Shown: positions 5,665 through 6,245 of the stretch, piece by piece
How the letters are laid out: every line of letters starts with the position of its first letter
Position numbering within the stretch: the stretch's first letter is position 1
Source of the DNA: Pseudobdellovibrionaceae bacterium
Lineage (GTDB): Bacteria > Bdellovibrionota > Bdellovibrionia > Bdellovibrionales > JAMPXM01
DNA length: 6,245 nt
Assembly (NCBI GenBank): GCA_016791465.1
Contig: JAEUWE010000138.1
Span: 1-6,245, forward strand
Direction of reading: 5' to 3'
Position numbers and translations under genes: made by a program
The notes under the pieces: generated by a model
The model's database searches: none
Told to the model about the DNA's origin: nothing
What the model saw: the letters and a program-made list of their open reading frames with translations, nothing else

Positions 5665-6245
5665 CGTAACCCCTCCACATCGTCTGCGCGTAGTCTGAAA
5701 ATGCGGGACACCAATTTTCACCCAGAGTTTCGATTGTGTGACTGGTGTCGAGTGCCGGAAGCTCCAGGATGTATTCAAGCTCTTCTCGCGGGAGGCGCGA
5801 AGCGAGTTCGGCAAGGGGCTTCATGATAAACGATGGGACCTGGTCGACAATTCGAACCTGTTGGTTGATGTCGAGGTGTCGAAGTGCTGACTCGAAGAGT
5901 TCTTGTGCCGTCGGTCCATTGTCGCTCGCGAGATGGTAACTCTCATCGAGTTGTCGTTCTGATAGTTCGACGATGGCCCGTGCGGCGGCGTCGACAGGCA
6001 CCAGGGGAATCTTGGTGTTGATGCGTCCTGGGAGCGGCAAGCTTGTCGGAAACGAGCTCAGAATCGATCGGAGACGTCGAAAGGCGTCGATGGCGTGATA
6101 GGGGCCATCGATACGTTCAATGGTGCCGGTCTGCGAATCGCCTACGAGAATCCCGGGGCGCAATATGAGTTTAGTTTTTGGAAAACGCCCGCTCCAGTGG
6201 CGCACGAGTTTTTCGCCGTTGGATTTGCTCGCGGCATAATAATCG
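5642..6245 (-). CDS. Extended SDR family oxidoreductase (partial, N-terminus outside window)
   Basis: The frame enters from the right edge; 200 residues up to TGA 5644-5642 are present. The first visible residues, 'DYYAASKSNGEKLV', hold the SDR active-site YxxxK (YAASK). They are followed by 'LILRPGILVGDSQTG' and 'IDGPYHAIDAF', a run typical of extended SDRs of the thioester-reductase/fatty-acyl-reductase type (COG3320-like), in which the RP-containing strand and GDS loop shape the substrate site. 'KIPLVPVDAAARAIVEL' and 'SYHLASDNGPTAQELFE' are the usual C-terminal substrate-domain elements ('vDyva.ai..l', 'yhl....p.t..el'). The Rossmann GxxGxxG lies beyond the edge. It overlaps the next gene by 23 bp, so the two are translationally linked; that partner's acyl-ACP-reductase domain fits a shared role in fatty-acyl or aldehyde redox chemistry (inference). 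In the visible part, the in-frame GTG at 6205 lies after the active-site motif and cannot be the start. A simple NDP-sugar epimerase is a less likely alternative. Confidence 0.85.
   Translation of the reverse strand, partial: DYYAASKSNGEKLVRHWSGRFPKTKLILRPGILVGDSQTGTIERIDGPYHAIDAFRRLRSILSSFPTSLPLPGRINTKIPLVPVDAAARAIVELSERQLDESYHLASDNGPTAQELFESALRHLDINQQVRIVDQVPSFIMKPLAELASRLPREELEYILELPALDTSHTIETLGENWCPAFSDYAQTMWRGYDAFIQNR
5670..5676 (-). promoter_or_regulatory. Strong ribosome binding site of the fused reductase gene
   Basis: Minus-strand GGAGGGG lies 5 nt before ATG 5664, inside the 3' end of the upstream SDR gene. It is the strongest Shine-Dalgarno in the window and fixes the start of the 706-residue protein. 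Its placement within the upstream coding region implies operon organisation with an own, efficient initiation site. Confidence 0.8.

Noticed and set aside
1..6245. Mobile-element or toxin-antitoxin island around the ART-like gene
   Set aside because: No transposase, integrase, terminal repeats, tRNA or small antitoxin-like gene is visible, and base composition does not change visibly along the window.

Overview
The window reads as a piece of a Gram-negative bacterial chromosome, roughly 50-55% GC by eye and densely packed with genes. The lineage cannot be fixed from sequence alone. A LolCDE/MacB-type ABC transporter and a signal-peptide protein point to a double-membrane cell. A Bdellovibrio-like or other deltaproteobacterial source is a low-confidence guess. 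No rRNA, tRNA, insertion sequence, CRISPR array or integrase was seen.

Left part, plus strand (1-2829): the 3' end of an ABC-transporter ATPase (H-loop region visible) overlaps by 4 bp (ATGA) a complete 404-residue FtsX/MacB-type permease. After a short gap comes a protein of about 470 residues with a signal peptide, a long charged helical middle, and a C-terminal domain carrying the full R / STS / ExE signature of arginine-type mono-ADP-ribosyltransferases. This secreted or periplasmic ART-like protein is the most striking gene in the plus-strand half.

Right part, minus strand (6245-2845), convergent with the first: three NAD(P)-dependent Rossmann oxidoreductase genes that look like one transcription unit. 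In transcription order they are (1) the 3' part of an extended SDR with its YxxxK active site and an 'RPG..VGDS.TG' segment like thioester/acyl-reductase-type SDRs; (2) a 706-residue fusion whose C-terminal half aligns by eye with cyanobacterial long-chain acyl-ACP reductase, including the TTGN motif, the GATGSIG nucleotide loop and the nucleophilic Cys, and whose N-terminal ~300 residues form a separate, poorly characterised domain; (3) a small atypical SDR of the HTATIP2/TIP30 type. Gene 1 overlaps gene 2 by 23 bp, and genes 2 and 3 are 36 bp apart. The set suggests reduction of fatty-acyl thioesters to aldehydes and further redox steps (inference).

The two blocks converge with only 15 bp between stop codons. 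The ART-like gene and the fused acyl-ACP-reductase-like gene are the two items most worth follow-up.
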